This document shows positions 39,538 through 40,724 of a DNA stretch of 40,724 nucleotides, piece by piece. The translations under genes and the position numbers were made by a program. How positions within the stretch are numbered: position 1 is the stretch's first letter; each line of letters begins with the position of its first letter. The notes below the pieces were generated by a model. That model saw only the letters and a program-made list of their open reading frames with translations. It had not been told where the DNA came from and made no database searches. Source of the DNA: Actinomycetota bacterium. Its GTDB lineage: Bacteria; Actinomycetota; Actinomycetes; Streptosporangiales; Streptosporangiaceae. The DNA lies in contig PLRW01000029.1 in NCBI GenBank assembly GCA_003164955.1, forward strand, positions 1 to 40,724, read 5' to 3'.

Positions 39538-40380
39538 ATGAGCCGCTCCGAAGCCCTCGTGGACGCAGAGTGGGTGGAAGCGCACGCCGGCGACCCGGGG
39601 GTCGTTCTCGTCGAGGTCGATGAGGACACCAGCGCTTACGACAAGGGGCACATCCCCAACGCGATCAGGATTGACTGGAAGAAGGACCTGCAGGATCCGG
39701 TACGCCGGGACTTCGTGGACCGGATCGGGTTCGAGAAGCTGCTGTCGTCGCGAGGCATCGCCAACGACGACACGGTCGTGCTCTACGGCGGCAACAACAA
39801 CTGGTTCGCCGCCTACGCGTACTGGTACTTCAAGCTGTACGGCCACCACAACGTCAAGCTCCTCGACGGCGGCCGCAAGAAGTGGGAGCTCGAGTCGCGC
39901 GAACTGACCGGCGATGTGCCGAACCGCCCGGCCACGAACTACCAGGCGTCCGAGCAGGACGCCACGCTGCGGGCCAAGCGCGACGAGGTTCTCGACGCGA
40001 TCGGCAAGCGCAACCTGGTCGACGTCCGCTCCCCGGACGAGTTCGCCGGGCGGCTGCTGGCCCCGGCGCATCTCCCGCAGGAGCAGGCGCAGCGCGGCGG
40101 CCACATTCCCACCGCGCGGAACGTCCCCTGGTCCAAGGCGGCCAACGAGGACGGCACCTTCCGCTCCGACGACGAACTGCGCACGCTCTACTCCGACGAG
40201 GCCGGCCTGGACTTCGGCAAGGACACCATCGCCTACTGCCGGATCGGCGAGCGCTCCGCGCACACCTGGTTCGTCCTGCACGAGCTGCTCGAGCAGCCGA
40301 ACGTCAAGAACTACGACGGCTCATGGACCGAGTATGGCTCGCTCGTGGGCGTTCCGATCGAGCTGGGAGACGCCCGATGA
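39538..40380 (+). CDS. Thiosulfate/3-mercaptopyruvate sulfurtransferase (rhodanese)
   Basis: 280 residues, ATG after AGGAGG. Two rhodanese domains: the N-terminal one (about 1-130; VLVEVDEDTSAYDKGHIPNA, VLYGGNNNWFAAYAYW) lacks a catalytic Cys, and the C-terminal one (about 140-280) has the active-site loop IAYCRIGERSAHTW (Cys about 234). CRIGERS is the loop of the actinobacterial CysA/SseA thiosulfate sulfurtransferases. It moves sulfane sulfur from thiosulfate to cyanide or thiols in the cytoplasm. Overlaps the DUF1416 gene by ATGA, an arrangement known from mycobacteria (cysA2-sseC2, from memory). Confidence 0.94.
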   Translation: MSRSEALVDAEWVEAHAGDPGVVLVEVDEDTSAYDKGHIPNAIRIDWKKDLQDPVRRDFVDRIGFEKLLSSRGIANDDTVVLYGGNNNWFAAYAYWYFKLYGHHNVKLLDGGRKKWELESRELTGDVPNRPATNYQASEQDATLRAKRDEVLDAIGKRNLVDVRSPDEFAGRLLAPAHLPQEQAQRGGHIPTARNVPWSKAANEDGTFRSDDELRTLYSDEAGLDFGKDTIAYCRIGERSAHTWFVLHELLEQPNVKNYDGSWTEYGSLVGVPIELGDAR

Positions 40381-40706
40381 CCGACGCGAACCAGACCTCA
40401 GCCGACGGGTGCGGCGCGCCGGCCGGCGGCGTGCCGGTGGCTGCGGCCACCGGGGCCGGCAGCCAGGCCATCGTGGAGGGGCACGTCCTGCGCGACAATG
40501 CCCCGGTGTCGACCGGATACGCCCGCCTGCTGGGCACCGGTGACGAGTTCGTAGCCGAGGTCCCGCTCGGCGAGGACGGCGGGTTCCGGTTCTTCGCCGC
40601 GCCCGGCACGTGGAAGCTCCGGGTGCTCGCCCCCGGCGGAGCGCGCGCCGACCGCAGCGTGTCCGCCGAATACGGCAAGGTCACCAAGGTGGAAGTGGCC
40701 GTCTAA
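40377..40706 (+). CDS. DUF1416 protein (SseC-like)
   Basis: 109 residues; the ATG overlaps the rhodanese stop. After a disordered start with one Cys (TSADGCGAP) comes a transthyretin/carboxypeptidase-regulatory-like beta sandwich: IVEGHVLRDNAPVSTGYARL, EDGGFRFFAAPGTWKLRVLA and the closing AEYGKVTKVEVAV. This matches DUF1416, which is nearly always encoded right after a thiosulfate sulfurtransferase in actinobacteria. The Cys near the start may take part in sulfur transfer (inference). Complete within the window; 18 bases remain after it. Confidence 0.9.
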   Translation: MTDANQTSADGCGAPAGGVPVAAATGAGSQAIVEGHVLRDNAPVSTGYARLLGTGDEFVAEVPLGEDGGFRFFAAPGTWKLRVLAPGGARADRSVSAEYGKVTKVEVAV

Positions 40707-40724
40707 GTACTCCGTTCACCGGCG

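Noticed and set aside
1..40724. CRISPR arrays, rRNA genes, complete insertion sequences, biosynthetic megasynthases
   Set aside because: None seen: no regular 28-37-base repeats with spacers, no rRNA-like blocks, no paired terminal repeats around a transposase and no modular synthase domains.

Overview
The window is high-GC DNA from an actinomycete. Evidence: strong G/C bias at third codon positions, GTG and TTG starts, many ATGA overlaps between genes, a mycothiol synthase (MshD), the nitrogen regulator GlnR, a PknB-type Ser/Thr kinase, a DivIVA-like polar coiled-coil protein and the thioredoxin / DUF4395 / rhodanese / DUF1416 operon. Nothing read here fixes the order or genus.

Region 1 (1-8.3 kb, + strand) is the most unusual part. 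A lysylphosphatidylglycerol-synthase-like membrane protein carrying a kinase-like domain (cut by the left edge) is followed by an osmoprotectant-type binding lipoprotein. Next come two paralogous proteins of about 740 residues, each with a PAP2-like membrane domain, a kinase-like domain, one membrane helix and a Cys-containing exported domain. Between them sits a standalone PAP2 phosphatase with a complete active site. Scraps of the binding protein (before copy 2) and of the PAP2 gene (after copy 2) show how the segment was duplicated. Both fused PAP2 domains have lost the catalytic histidines.

Region 2 (8.3-16.4 kb) is accessory and decaying. It holds a 3' tRNA-Phe fragment with a terminator and direct repeats (possible attachment-site relic), a methyltransferase, a TetR regulator without its DNA-binding domain, a D,D-carboxypeptidase lipoprotein, an aldo/keto reductase, and fragments of a 4-coumarate-CoA-ligase-like gene, an IS30-like transposase, a flavin oxidoreductase and a frameshifted SDR, plus an intact VOC protein.

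Region 3 (16.4-30.5 kb) holds an APC permease, a GNAT enzyme, a STAND (NB-ARC-like plus TPR) protein with an eroded P-loop, a broken AraC gene, a TetR regulator, a truncated RidA gene, a PknB-type kinase, a DUF1206 protein, a 4-alpha-glucanotransferase, a small conserved protein, a PuuB-like flavin oxidoreductase and, just upstream of that, an unusual protein made almost entirely of octapeptide repeats.

Region 4 (30.5-40.7 kb) looks like core chromosome: Ppx/GppA, the DivIVA-like protein, a small conserved protein, mshD overlapping glnR, a MoaD/ThiS-like protein, a DUF2993 protein, an ECF sigma factor with its zinc anti-sigma factor, then thioredoxin-like, DUF4395, thiosulfate sulfurtransferase and DUF1416 genes. 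From memory, the clustering of mshD, glnR, a thioredoxin-like gene, a rhodanese and a DUF1416 gene resembles a mycobacterial neighbourhood. Together these genes point to low-molecular-weight thiol and sulfur handling beside nitrogen control.
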